Source: a virus. Taken from it: 64,000 nucleotides of DNA. Positions 53,248-60,489 of the stretch are shown here, in pieces. The notes under the pieces were generated by a model that worked only from the letters and a program-made list of their open reading frames with translations, was not told the DNA's origin and searched no databases. Each line of letters opens with the position of its first letter. Within the stretch, counting starts at the first letter, position 1. The translations under genes were made by a program, and so were the position numbers. The stretch spans positions 101,610-165,609 of IMG/VR virus record IMGVR_UViG_3300025168_000034; one strand, given 5' to 3'.

Positions 53248-54564
53248 TTATGATATTGCGCCACCAAAGTAACACAACCATCTGAGGTCAGTATACTTTG
53301 TTACTACTAAAACTGCACCTGCAGGCACTGTTGCTGGGCCGTTGGTAGGTAGCATTGGTAGTAAGTTATCATCCACTCCAGGATACACTTCTAATGTTCT
53401 ATTACTAACAGTATTGTGAATAGTGTATGTTGTTCCACGTGAAACTGCCGACACTAACGGAAGCTTGACACCTTTAGAATTATCAGCAGATGTAACAAAC
53501 ACTCTTGACATACCTGCAGCAATCTGAGTAGCACTATCTTGATTATTTCCAGCAGCTGCAACATCTTGAACCGCTTCTACATATCTAGCGGCTGAAATCT
53601 CAACACTTGCAGATATGTTTGGAGCAGTAATAAAGCCTGATGCTGTTACGTGAGTTGTTTTTACATTGGCTAGAGCACCAACAGTTAACACACCACTTTG
53701 AATGCCTGGATTAAAGGAGAGGCTACTAGTTACATTAACTCCATCATTTCCAGACGTAGCATTTCCAAAGTGTATGTTGAAAGCAGCATTTGAATTTTCT
53801 GTAGTTATAGCTACGTTAGTTGCGTTAGTTGCAGTTGTAGCAGTAATTGCATTTCCAGTTAAATCTCCAATAAAACCAACCGACGCACTTATAATGGAAG
53901 CTGTTACGTTTCCATTTAAAAATTGAAAACTTTGATTACTGTCTTTTACTTTAAATATAGTCTCAGCTGAAGCTCCATCTACATCTCCAATATCTACATC
54001 AAAGTTTGTTGCTCCTGCATTTAGTTTTATGGATGGATCATCAGCACCCACTGAATAAATAGAATCTTTAATAAATAAGTCATCTATTACAGTTATATCA
54101 GTACCTACTATATTACCACTCGCACTCACATTACCTGAGGCTGTCATGTGGCCAACTACATCTAAGTTATCAAGGACTTGTAAAACACTTGTAGCACTCT
54201 TTACGATTGGGGTCGTAATTGATATGTCTGCCGTTACTTTCCCAACAGTATCAAAATTAGCTGCTGTTATGTCTCCACTTGAACTTATATTACCAGATGC
54301 TGTCAGATTAGCTGTAATAACTAACGATCCAGTAATCTGTGCGTTACCGTTATGGGTGCCATCCCACTCAGCAGTTACTCCAGTTATGTTTGTTCCGTCT
54401 CCCGAAAAGTCTCCAACGTGAGATCCAGTAAATGATCCAGAAAAAGATCCAGAAGCTACTACTTCAGTGGCTGTTGCACCGTCTAGCGCATCAATGATTC
54501 GTGTAATATGCTCTGCGTCGATTGTTGAAGTATTGCTAATACCAGTTCTTGAAATTGTTGCCAT
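53248..54564 (-). CDS. Tail-fibre-like repeat protein
   Basis: 438 aa, Gly/Ser/Thr/Asn-rich with recurring TASGNISSSGD, TASGNVSASGN and GSLVITANLTASG units, a pattern seen in marine phage fibres. The C-terminus changes to a compact domain (TYTIHNTVSNRTLEVYPG; VLVVTKYTDLRWLCYFGG), perhaps the exposed tip. A TATTTATA element lies 16 nt upstream. A 92-nt gap follows it, with no clear terminator. Confidence 0.7.
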   Translation of the reverse strand: MATISRTGISNTSTIDAEHITRIIDALDGATATEVVASGSFSGSFTGSHVGDFSGDGTNITGVTAEWDGTHNGNAQITGSLVITANLTASGNISSSGDITAANFDTVGKVTADISITTPIVKSATSVLQVLDNLDVVGHMTASGNVSASGNIVGTDITVIDDLFIKDSIYSVGADDPSIKLNAGATNFDVDIGDVDGASAETIFKVKDSNQSFQFLNGNVTASIISASVGFIGDLTGNAITATTATNATNVAITTENSNAAFNIHFGNATSGNDGVNVTSSLSFNPGIQSGVLTVGALANVKTTHVTASGFITAPNISASVEISAARYVEAVQDVAAAGNNQDSATQIAAGMSRVFVTSADNSKGVKLPLVSAVSRGTTYTIHNTVSNRTLEVYPGVDDNLLPMLPTNGPATVPAGAVLVVTKYTDLRWLCYFGGAIS

Positions 54565-54580
54565 TTATGTACGTGTTTAT

Positions 54581-54588
54581 TATAAATA
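54581..54588 (-). promoter_or_regulatory. Late-promoter-like element TATTTATA before fibre-like gene
   Basis: The minus strand reads CCAAGCTATTTATAATAAAC, 16 nt before ATG 54564. Confidence 0.5.
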
Positions 54589-54601
54589 GCTTGGAATATA
54601 A

Positions 54602-55108
54602 TTAAACTTGGAAAATAGAGTCGCTTAATCTTCCTAATCCATCCGGATGATCCATGCCATACCCAAACACCCACTCATCTTGTAGAGTGTATCCGCAAAA
54701 GTCTAGCTCCATTGGACAGTCATGTCTCTTTAATAAAGTTGCTTTGTAAACGTGTTTTGCTCCTCTATCGTAAGCGAGTTTTTCTAAATATGCCATCGTC
54801 TTTCCAGAGTCACAAATATCATCTACCAACCAAACATCCTTATCTGCCAAATTAATATTCCAATCTTTATATAAGTTAATCTCACCTCTAGCTTGACCTT
54901 TATATGACTCAACTCCTACACAATCCACATAAGCGTCGAATAGTAGGTTTTTAGCTACATCCTGAAAGAATGTAATACCTCCTTGCAGGATTGGTGTTAA
55001 TACTGGATACAGTGCTTTTGGTTCGTCTGGATAAAGACCGTTCATTTTTTCTGCCAGCTCTAAAACTTTGTCCTCTATTGCATGAGGACCAAATAATATT
55101 TTTTCCAT
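54602..55108 (-). CDS. Hypoxanthine-type phosphoribosyltransferase
   Basis: 168 aa, normal PRTase length. The PRPP-binding loop is VWLVDDICDSGKT (residues 92-104), preceded by PILQGG and SYKGQARGE as in hypoxanthine/guanine enzymes. It would salvage purine bases to nucleotides to support phage DNA synthesis. Its start has GTATATTAAG 3 nt upstream, the same motif and spacing as primase, suggesting joint early expression with replication functions. Confidence 0.87.
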   Translation of the reverse strand: MEKILFGPHAIEDKVLELAEKMNGLYPDEPKALYPVLTPILQGGITFFQDVAKNLLFDAYVDCVGVESYKGQARGEINLYKDWNINLADKDVWLVDDICDSGKTMAYLEKLAYDRGAKHVYKATLLKRHDCPMELDFCGYTLQDEWVFGYGMDHPDGLGRLSDSIFQV

Positions 55109-55111
55109 ACA

Positions 55112-55121
55112 CTTAATATAC
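55112..55121 (-). promoter_or_regulatory. Second promoter-like motif GTATATTAAG
   Basis: The minus strand reads TTTTCGTATATTAAGTGT then ATG at 55108. It matches the element before primase in sequence and in the 3-nt distance to ATG. Confidence 0.4.
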
Positions 55122-55131
55122 GAAAATTATA

Positions 55132-55542
55132 TTATACTTTCAACTTTTTACCCGATGTTTTAAAATTAAGTTTACGCATAACTGTTTTAGATATTAAGTC
55201 CAGTTTTTTGGTTCTAGGATTGAATCTAAGAACAAACGGTACGTTAATATTAGATTCCATATCAGTGATTACAGCCTCTCCACTAGCTCCTAAACTCTTT
55301 ATCTCCTGTCCGTGATCCTCATATGTCTTTGTAAACAGATCCTCAATCTCTTCTGGCTCTATTGATTTACGATTACGTATATCGTTTACTCGATCCATAA
55401 AATGTCTTGTGAATTCTATATCAATTCCAATAGCAGCAAACATCTTATCTAAGTAAGCTTCCACTTCATCTAATTCAGCTTGGTTTACTGATTCTAATAT
55501 TTGTTGTAGCTTAATCATGTTATCCTGGTACATCTTCTTCAA
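55132..55542 (-). CDS. Unknown small protein with LxE leader
   Basis: 136 aa, unrecognised. The leader (MIKLQQILES after an upstream possible start) contains I-L-E before Ser at residues 15-18. The body is helical (EVEAYLDKMFAAIGIDIEF, then TRHFMDRVNDIRNRKSI) and ends in a beta/basic stretch (FNPRTKKLDLISKTV). It overlaps the LamG gene by 23 nt. The leader suggests packaging, like the cluster at 6.4-12.6 kb. Confidence 0.6.
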   Translation of the reverse strand: MKKMYQDNMIKLQQILESVNQAELDEVEAYLDKMFAAIGIDIEFTRHFMDRVNDIRNRKSIEPEEIEDLFTKTYEDHGQEIKSLGASGEAVITDMESNINVPFVLRFNPRTKKLDLISKTVMRKLNFKTSGKKLKV

Positions 55543-56518
55543 ACACTATTCCCTCTCCGGTGAGTGTACCATTAACACTACCTACCTGATCAGTTACTGT
55601 TGTTCCAGTACCTCCATCATTATCACCCATTCTATAATAATGTTGGATAGCTATAAATTGGTTACTATAATCAATGCTAGTAGCATCTGTAGGAACACCA
55701 CTATTATATAAGTTACTTACATCAGATTGAGCCAAAGATCCAGTAAAGTATACAAATTCATCTATATTGCCGTTCATAAAATCACTTGCACCATTACGTG
55801 AACCAATGTGGAATGGTGTTGTGTCATTGGTAGAAGATCCTGGAGTCATGTTGCTGGTATCAAATGATTCCGCGTGTGTCCCATTTGATGATTGTGATAC
55901 ACGACTAATACCATTTACATATATATCCATTCCAGAACTACTAAAATTTCCATTATATGTTACTACCAGATGATACCAACCAAGTGATGCGTTTGGAATA
56001 ATATTACCTCCTCCAGCATTGTCTGATCCACTGTGTACAGCAGATCTTACAGTTAATCCCTTAGGATTGTTGGTGACGGGCTCCCGTCCTTGAATTAAAA
56101 CTTTTACTCCACTAAAACTATCTACAGTTAAACTTAATCCTTTATATTCTACACCTCGACCTGAAGCTACTTTACTAGCAATTCTAACTCCGCTTTCTCC
56201 TGGATTTGAATCATGTTTTACCCATGTACTTATACTAAAAGAACTGGAAGGTGAGATTACCATATTATCACCAAACCCTATAGTACTATCCGCTACATCT
56301 CCATCAAATTTAGCAGAGTAGGTGTTTGTAAAACCACTGGCTGCAGCTGTTCCAGTATTACTACCGTAAGCCTGTAGATGTTGTTGATATCGCAAAAAAG
56401 CCTCTTTCCTTCTTCTTTGATCTTGTTTCTTTTTAGCTTTAAACGCTCCTTCCTCCTGCAACTTTTGTTTTTTTGCTAACTCACGAATATAATCTGCATT
56501 CCTTAGAAAATCTTTCAT
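55520..56518 (-). CDS. LamG-domain protein with helical leader
   Basis: 332 aa. Residues 1-50 are a charged helix (ELAKKQKLQEEGAFKAKKKQ). From ~70 to 300 a LamG/concanavalin sandwich is visible: SFSISTWVKHDSN, GWYHLVVTYNGNF, MDIYVNG, and NIDEFVYFTGSL. This family binds glycans or proteins. It sits between the Ntn hydrolase (4-nt overlap) and the 136-aa protein. It could be a virion surface or packaged protein; the evidence does not separate these. Confidence 0.72.
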   Translation of the reverse strand: MKDFLRNADYIRELAKKQKLQEEGAFKAKKKQDQRRRKEAFLRYQQHLQAYGSNTGTAAASGFTNTYSAKFDGDVADSTIGFGDNMVISPSSSFSISTWVKHDSNPGESGVRIASKVASGRGVEYKGLSLTVDSFSGVKVLIQGREPVTNNPKGLTVRSAVHSGSDNAGGGNIIPNASLGWYHLVVTYNGNFSSSGMDIYVNGISRVSQSSNGTHAESFDTSNMTPGSSTNDTTPFHIGSRNGASDFMNGNIDEFVYFTGSLAQSDVSNLYNSGVPTDATSIDYSNQFIAIQHYYRMGDNDGGTGTTVTDQVGSVNGTLTGEGIVFEEDVPG

Positions 56519-57387
56519 TTATCTGTAGTAGTTTCTATTGTAACTTGTATTTTTGGTTCATATCCTTGTGGTAATTTATTTACCAATCCTTTAAAAGTGG
56601 AGTTGCCAGCATCATGTCTAAACTCAAATTTAAGATTACTAAGATCCATCATCACTTGTGAAGATGTTGTAAATCCAAAACTATTATCTCGTCTATACGG
56701 ATTCATCCACTTATCACTATCATGTTGCTTCGATAGAGCATCCAATACCTGCTCTTGCGATGAAATATCCGACAATGCATCGTAAGCTATTTGTTGCCTA
56801 GACAAAGAAGATTTTCTTTTTAATCCACCCGTATAACCAGTATCAGGATACTCAACTCCATGGTTAGTTCTTGTCACTACTTCATCAGGACCTATTCGCT
56901 TTATTATAGGAACATGTTGTGAAGTCATTTCAATAATATAGCTATGCTTAGCGTTTGATACAATTGTAAGCCCCTTGACCCCAACATCATCTTCATCATC
57001 ACCTCTAAAATTAATCACCGATCTCATAGATTGTGATAATTTAGATTGTTGTAATGCGGTTCTGATTTTTAATCCATCATAAGAAGGCTTACCATTCTTA
57101 CCTTTTTTAGCTTTATCTTTTGCTAAATCTCCCTCTTTTTCATCAAAACCAACCATTAAAGATGCATTTACTACACCAATACCCTTCTCATTTAGACCTT
57201 CACTCCAATCGGTTAAGACGTCTCGCATATAAACCATCTCTATACCATTCACAATTTCGTGCACTACTTCAAGATCTGGAGCATACATTCTATCGCGGTT
57301 CTTTGCCAAAACTACATTGCCATCAACACGGCAGCGCGCAATCACACACTCGTTTAATTCGTGAAGAAGGTTACGTAATTTTATCAT
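56515..57387 (-). CDS. Ntn-type hydrolase (C45/choloylglycine-hydrolase-like) with LNE-Cys leader
   Basis: 290 aa. Family-like features are the presumed nucleophile C14 in NECVIARCRVDGNVVLAKNRDR, with N30-R31-D32 matching the conserved segment after the nucleophile, EGLNEKGIGVVNAS matching the conserved second strand block, and VTRTNHGVEYP matching the later Asn/His region. These enzymes cut linear amides such as bile-salt conjugates, penicillins or N-acyl lactones; the substrate here is unknown. The first 13 residues (MIKLRNLLHELNE) end in L-N-E, a prohead-protease-type site, so processing would expose Cys14. A TATTTATT element is 12 nt upstream. Confidence 0.78.
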   Translation of the reverse strand: MIKLRNLLHELNECVIARCRVDGNVVLAKNRDRMYAPDLEVVHEIVNGIEMVYMRDVLTDWSEGLNEKGIGVVNASLMVGFDEKEGDLAKDKAKKGKNGKPSYDGLKIRTALQQSKLSQSMRSVINFRGDDEDDVGVKGLTIVSNAKHSYIIEMTSQHVPIIKRIGPDEVVTRTNHGVEYPDTGYTGGLKRKSSLSRQQIAYDALSDISSQEQVLDALSKQHDSDKWMNPYRRDNSFGFTTSSQVMMDLSNLKFEFRHDAGNSTFKGLVNKLPQGYEPKIQVTIETTTDK

Positions 57388-57399
57388 GACAGGCTTTCT

Positions 57400-57407
57400 A
57401 ATAAATA
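57400..57407 (-). promoter_or_regulatory. Late-promoter-like element TATTTATT before Ntn hydrolase
   Basis: The minus strand reads GTTGACTATTTATTAGAAAG, 12 nt before ATG 57387. It is a one-base variant of the common 8-mer. Confidence 0.45.
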
Positions 57408-57412
57408 GTCAA

Positions 57413-57820
57413 CTATTCTTTAGTTTCCTTATGCTGATCAATCTTTTCTAGTATTTTCTTGAAGAGGTCTGTTTTTATCCATCCACTCAGCGACGCATTC
57501 TTTAATGCGCTAACTATTTGGAAAATTAAAAATGGCACAATAACTGTTTCACTTAACCAAGAGGTTCCTACAAAACTCTTCTCTATAGAAAGGAGTACAC
57601 CTAATATAACCCACCACAAAGCTAAAGTTCTTAAAACTTTTATTGCTTTATATGTTCTAAATCCTTCTCTTTTAACACCTGCTATAACACCAAAAAAGCC
57701 ATCCAATAATACAACACAACCTACTGATAAAAATTGTTCTGCATTATCCATAGCAAGACCTAGGAAGTAAGAACACACAAAGGCGCATGTAGTTGTTATT
57801 GAGATTACTGCAGTTTTCAT
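57413..57820 (-). CDS. Holin-like membrane protein
   Basis: 135 aa with three or four hydrophobic helices (MKTAVISITTTCAFVCSYFLG; LSVGCVVLLDGFFGVIAGV; LRTLALWWVILGVLL; VPFLIFQIVSAL) and a charged C-terminus. LLDGFFGVIAG and the following helix resemble phage holins of the Phage_holin_4 type. It overlaps the endolysin gene by 4 nt, the usual holin-endolysin pairing. It would time membrane permeabilisation at lysis. Confidence 0.75.
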   Translation of the reverse strand: MKTAVISITTTCAFVCSYFLGLAMDNAEQFLSVGCVVLLDGFFGVIAGVKREGFRTYKAIKVLRTLALWWVILGVLLSIEKSFVGTSWLSETVIVPFLIFQIVSALKNASLSGWIKTDLFKKILEKIDQHKETKE

Positions 57821-58788
57821 AAAGCTTTAAGCATATCAACTAATTCTAATTGTGGAAAGCAATCAAACTTATCTTTACGAACATTTGTGTGAGTCCATAA
57901 TCCAAATTGCTTTGCATTATAAGCATCTGAGTTAAACTCAAAAGCATCTTTAGGATGTACTCCCTCTTTTAGGAGTTTAGGTAATCCATTAACCAGATCC
58001 ATTTTTGGATAAATGTCTTTAAGATGTAATATAAGCAATCGAAGAGCTTCAATCTGCTTTTCTGTATAAGCATGCCAGTATTGGTGTCCTCTAAACTTAT
58101 AACCTAAATCACAAACAAATTCCGGTTTAACTTCTGTATTAACATATGTGTAATATTTGTCTCCAGAGGTCGAAGGTTTCTTAGTTAGGTATCCAAAGTT
58201 ATTAAGCTCTACTCCTCCAGACATCTTTGAAATTGCAAACTTACCCACTTTACCTAAGTGCCAACCTACGTAATTATTAGGAAAACACTCTACGACAGTT
58301 CCGTCGTATTTAGCTTCTTTACCCTTTACATTAGAACCTCCAATACAGTACTGAGTAGCTACTCTTCCTCGCTTATCCTTGTTCCAGCTGTGTATGGTGT
58401 TGTATGGATTGTCCCAACCAGCAGTGTGATGTATAAAGAATCCTAACGGTTCAATCTTGCCATAATCTCTTACATACTCATCAGAATCCAAATACACCTT
58501 ATCAATCACAAGACCACCTTTAGTTGTGTATGTTCCGTGTTTTGCTAACTTATCATCTTTATCATACGCTGTATCTTCAGCCGTAGTGTCCTTAGTGTTA
58601 TCTGTGTCAATTCCTGCAGCTTCCCATGTTGCTCGACCCACAATTCCATCTGCTACCAAGCCATTTTTCTTTTGCCACTCAACTGTCAACTTCTCTGTAC
58701 CTGCACCAAATATTCCATCTGCTGGCGTACCTATCACCTTCTGCCACTCCTTTACTTCTAAACCTCTACTTCCTTTTTTTAACAACAT
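57817..58788 (-). CDS. Endolysin: N-acetylmuramoyl-L-alanine amidase with peptidoglycan-binding domain
   Basis: 323 aa. Residues 1-60 form one PG-binding domain (GSRGLEVKEWQ, PADGIFGAGT, VADGIVGRATW). A linker of ~45 residues leads to an Amidase_2 fold: GFFIHHTAG (zinc ligand H120 or H121), IHSWNKDKRG, QYCIGG, and GHQYWHAYT, then GVHPKDAF for the late ligand region. No signal peptide, so it needs the neighbouring holin for export. It is expected to cleave the stem-peptide amide of peptidoglycan. Its stop overlaps the holin start. Confidence 0.88.
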   Translation of the reverse strand: MLLKKGSRGLEVKEWQKVIGTPADGIFGAGTEKLTVEWQKKNGLVADGIVGRATWEAAGIDTDNTKDTTAEDTAYDKDDKLAKHGTYTTKGGLVIDKVYLDSDEYVRDYGKIEPLGFFIHHTAGWDNPYNTIHSWNKDKRGRVATQYCIGGSNVKGKEAKYDGTVVECFPNNYVGWHLGKVGKFAISKMSGGVELNNFGYLTKKPSTSGDKYYTYVNTEVKPEFVCDLGYKFRGHQYWHAYTEKQIEALRLLILHLKDIYPKMDLVNGLPKLLKEGVHPKDAFEFNSDAYNAKQFGLWTHTNVRKDKFDCFPQLELVDMLKAL

Positions 58789-58802
58789 ATTTTATTTTTT
58801 TA

Positions 58803-59132
58803 TTAGAAATCACTCATCATAGACTCATCCACAAACTCTTGCACATCTTCTTGCTTTGCATCAATTTGCATCATAATATTAGCCTGATATCTTTTCTTTT
58901 CCTCTCCATCAACAAACACTATTATAGTAGGTAATACCACTATTTTATATTTTGTTTTTAGTTTAGGATATTTGGTAAGATCATAATACTTAACACTGCA
59001 GTCTGTTAACTTTCCGAGCCAAGCTACCTTATTAGCATCATTCCACGAAGCATTAAAATGTTTAACAACCACTTGAGAATAACTCTTCGTAGCACACAAA
59101 CATATTAACGCAAACATCAATATTAATCTCAT
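58803..59132 (-). CDS. Secreted thioredoxin-fold protein lacking both active cysteines
   Basis: 109 aa with a signal peptide (MRLILMFALICLCATKSYSQ). The remainder has thioredoxin order: VVVKHFNASW, a middle DLTKYPKLKTKYKI and the cis-Pro strand VVLPTIIVFVDG (P68). The catalytic site WCxxCK is WNDANK (residues 30-35), with Asn in place of both cysteines. It is therefore probably not a redox enzyme but a binding or chaperone-like periplasmic protein. It is the last gene of the envelope cluster, just before the endolysin. Confidence 0.75.
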   Translation of the reverse strand: MRLILMFALICLCATKSYSQVVVKHFNASWNDANKVAWLGKLTDCSVKYYDLTKYPKLKTKYKIVVLPTIIVFVDGEEKKRYQANIMMQIDAKQEDVQEFVDESMMSDF

Positions 59133-59137
59133 AGCTT

Positions 59138-59422
59138 TTATCTTAGTTTGTCAATTTTTTCCTCTATACGATCCATATCTTCCTTCAACTCTGTGACATC
59201 TTCTTGAGTTGTCATAATAGTTTGTCGAACCAACTGATCTTTCATATCGTACTCCATCCGTGTCACTTCAGGATCTGGAGGGATCGGAAGCTCTTTTGCT
59301 TCTTGTATATCTGCTTGTAATGCAAACCACATTCCTACTATGGTCGCAATTGCAAAAGCAAGACCTACCAAAGTTTTGATACTTATCTTAAAACCTGTAT
59401 CCTCATTTAACTCTTTTGCCAT
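59138..59422 (-). CDS. Small single-pass membrane protein
   Basis: 94 aa. A membrane helix at residues ~16-33 (LVGLAFAIATIVGMWFAL), then a short Pro-rich hinge and a charged coiled coil (EDVTELKEDMDRIEEKIDKL). Similar in layout to spanin or holin accessory proteins, but no family match. It lies 2 nt from the outer-membrane-like gene. Confidence 0.62.
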   Translation of the reverse strand: MAKELNEDTGFKISIKTLVGLAFAIATIVGMWFALQADIQEAKELPIPPDPEVTRMEYDMKDQLVRQTIMTTQEDVTELKEDMDRIEEKIDKLR

Positions 59423-59424
59423 TT

Positions 59425-60489
59425 TTAAAAAATTATGTAATTGACACCAACACTAAAGTTGTGCCAACTACGATTCCAGTACTTGTTATATTTGCCTTCT
59501 AGGAACACTCCTAAGCTTTTATTGAACTTGTAACCGAAAATTAATCCTCCAGAATAGTCGATCCACTGACCGCTGTTAAAGTTGTGATATGAGTAATCAC
59601 CATCTGCCTTTAGGTGCACTGGCATTACATTACCCCATGAGTGCAACCAAAAATCTTTAGTATAATGATAGAAGTCAAACCCTATAACAAGGGAATGATT
59701 CCACTGTAAAGGTAGAGCACTTCGCTCTTCCTCTGTGTATTTTGCTAACACTTCTGGAACAACAACCGCTTCCCACACTTGAGTGTTTTCTGCTACTAAC
59801 TCTCCTGCTGGATCAAAATATGTAACACCACCAAAACCATCAAATTCAACTGAATACCCTTCTTGTATTGCTAACTGAGTGTAGTGCAGATTACCATCGG
59901 ATAACAACCAACTTTCTAATGGATTGTATCCATATGGCTCCGATATACGCTGTACTGCTCCTATATTAAACGACAACTTATCGCCTACTTTTTGTCTATA
60001 TCTTTCTGAAGATTCAAAATATTGAATATCTGCAAATCCATCTTGGACATACTCAACCTTAGCTATCCAATGATTAGCTACATATCGTAAAAAATGATCT
60101 TGATTAAAAAACGACGTTCCTTGCTGTCTAGTCCAATCTGCCTCAAATAAAAATTCAAAGCCATTTATTTTTCCAATTGTAGCAGCGTCTCCGTATGATT
60201 TTTCTGTACCGTCATAAAACACATTAGCTCGATTTTCATAACCAAATCTAGCAATCTTTCTCACACCTATTGCAATAGAATAATCAAAAGGTGTTTTAAC
60301 TGTGTTTGTCTGCAATCCATCTGTCACTGAAAATACATCGACATCTGAAATTGAGTTACCACCCGAGACTGCTCCATAAAACGTAGAGTATTTGACTAAC
60401 TTTTTAACAGTCTTAGAGAATTTAGATTGCTCTTCTTGACCGAATAATATTGTTGGTATTAGTAAGAATAGTATTAAAAGCTGCTTCAT
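59425..60489 (-). CDS. Outer-membrane beta-barrel-like protein
   Basis: 354 aa with a signal peptide (MKQLLILFLLIPTILFGQ). The mature part consists of alternating polar/aromatic strands (FGYENRANVFYDG; GGLIFGYKFNKSLGVFLEG; WHNFSVGVNYIIF) and ends in Phe, the usual C-terminal signal for barrel insertion. No phage virion motif is seen. Expression could place a new barrel in the host outer membrane, for example to alter permeability or block receptor use. It is coupled to the T9SS gene upstream by ATGA. Confidence 0.75.
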   Translation of the reverse strand: MKQLLILFLLIPTILFGQEEQSKFSKTVKKLVKYSTFYGAVSGGNSISDVDVFSVTDGLQTNTVKTPFDYSIAIGVRKIARFGYENRANVFYDGTEKSYGDAATIGKINGFEFLFEADWTRQQGTSFFNQDHFLRYVANHWIAKVEYVQDGFADIQYFESSERYRQKVGDKLSFNIGAVQRISEPYGYNPLESWLLSDGNLHYTQLAIQEGYSVEFDGFGGVTYFDPAGELVAENTQVWEAVVVPEVLAKYTEEERSALPLQWNHSLVIGFDFYHYTKDFWLHSWGNVMPVHLKADGDYSYHNFNSGQWIDYSGGLIFGYKFNKSLGVFLEGKYNKYWNRSWHNFSVGVNYIIF

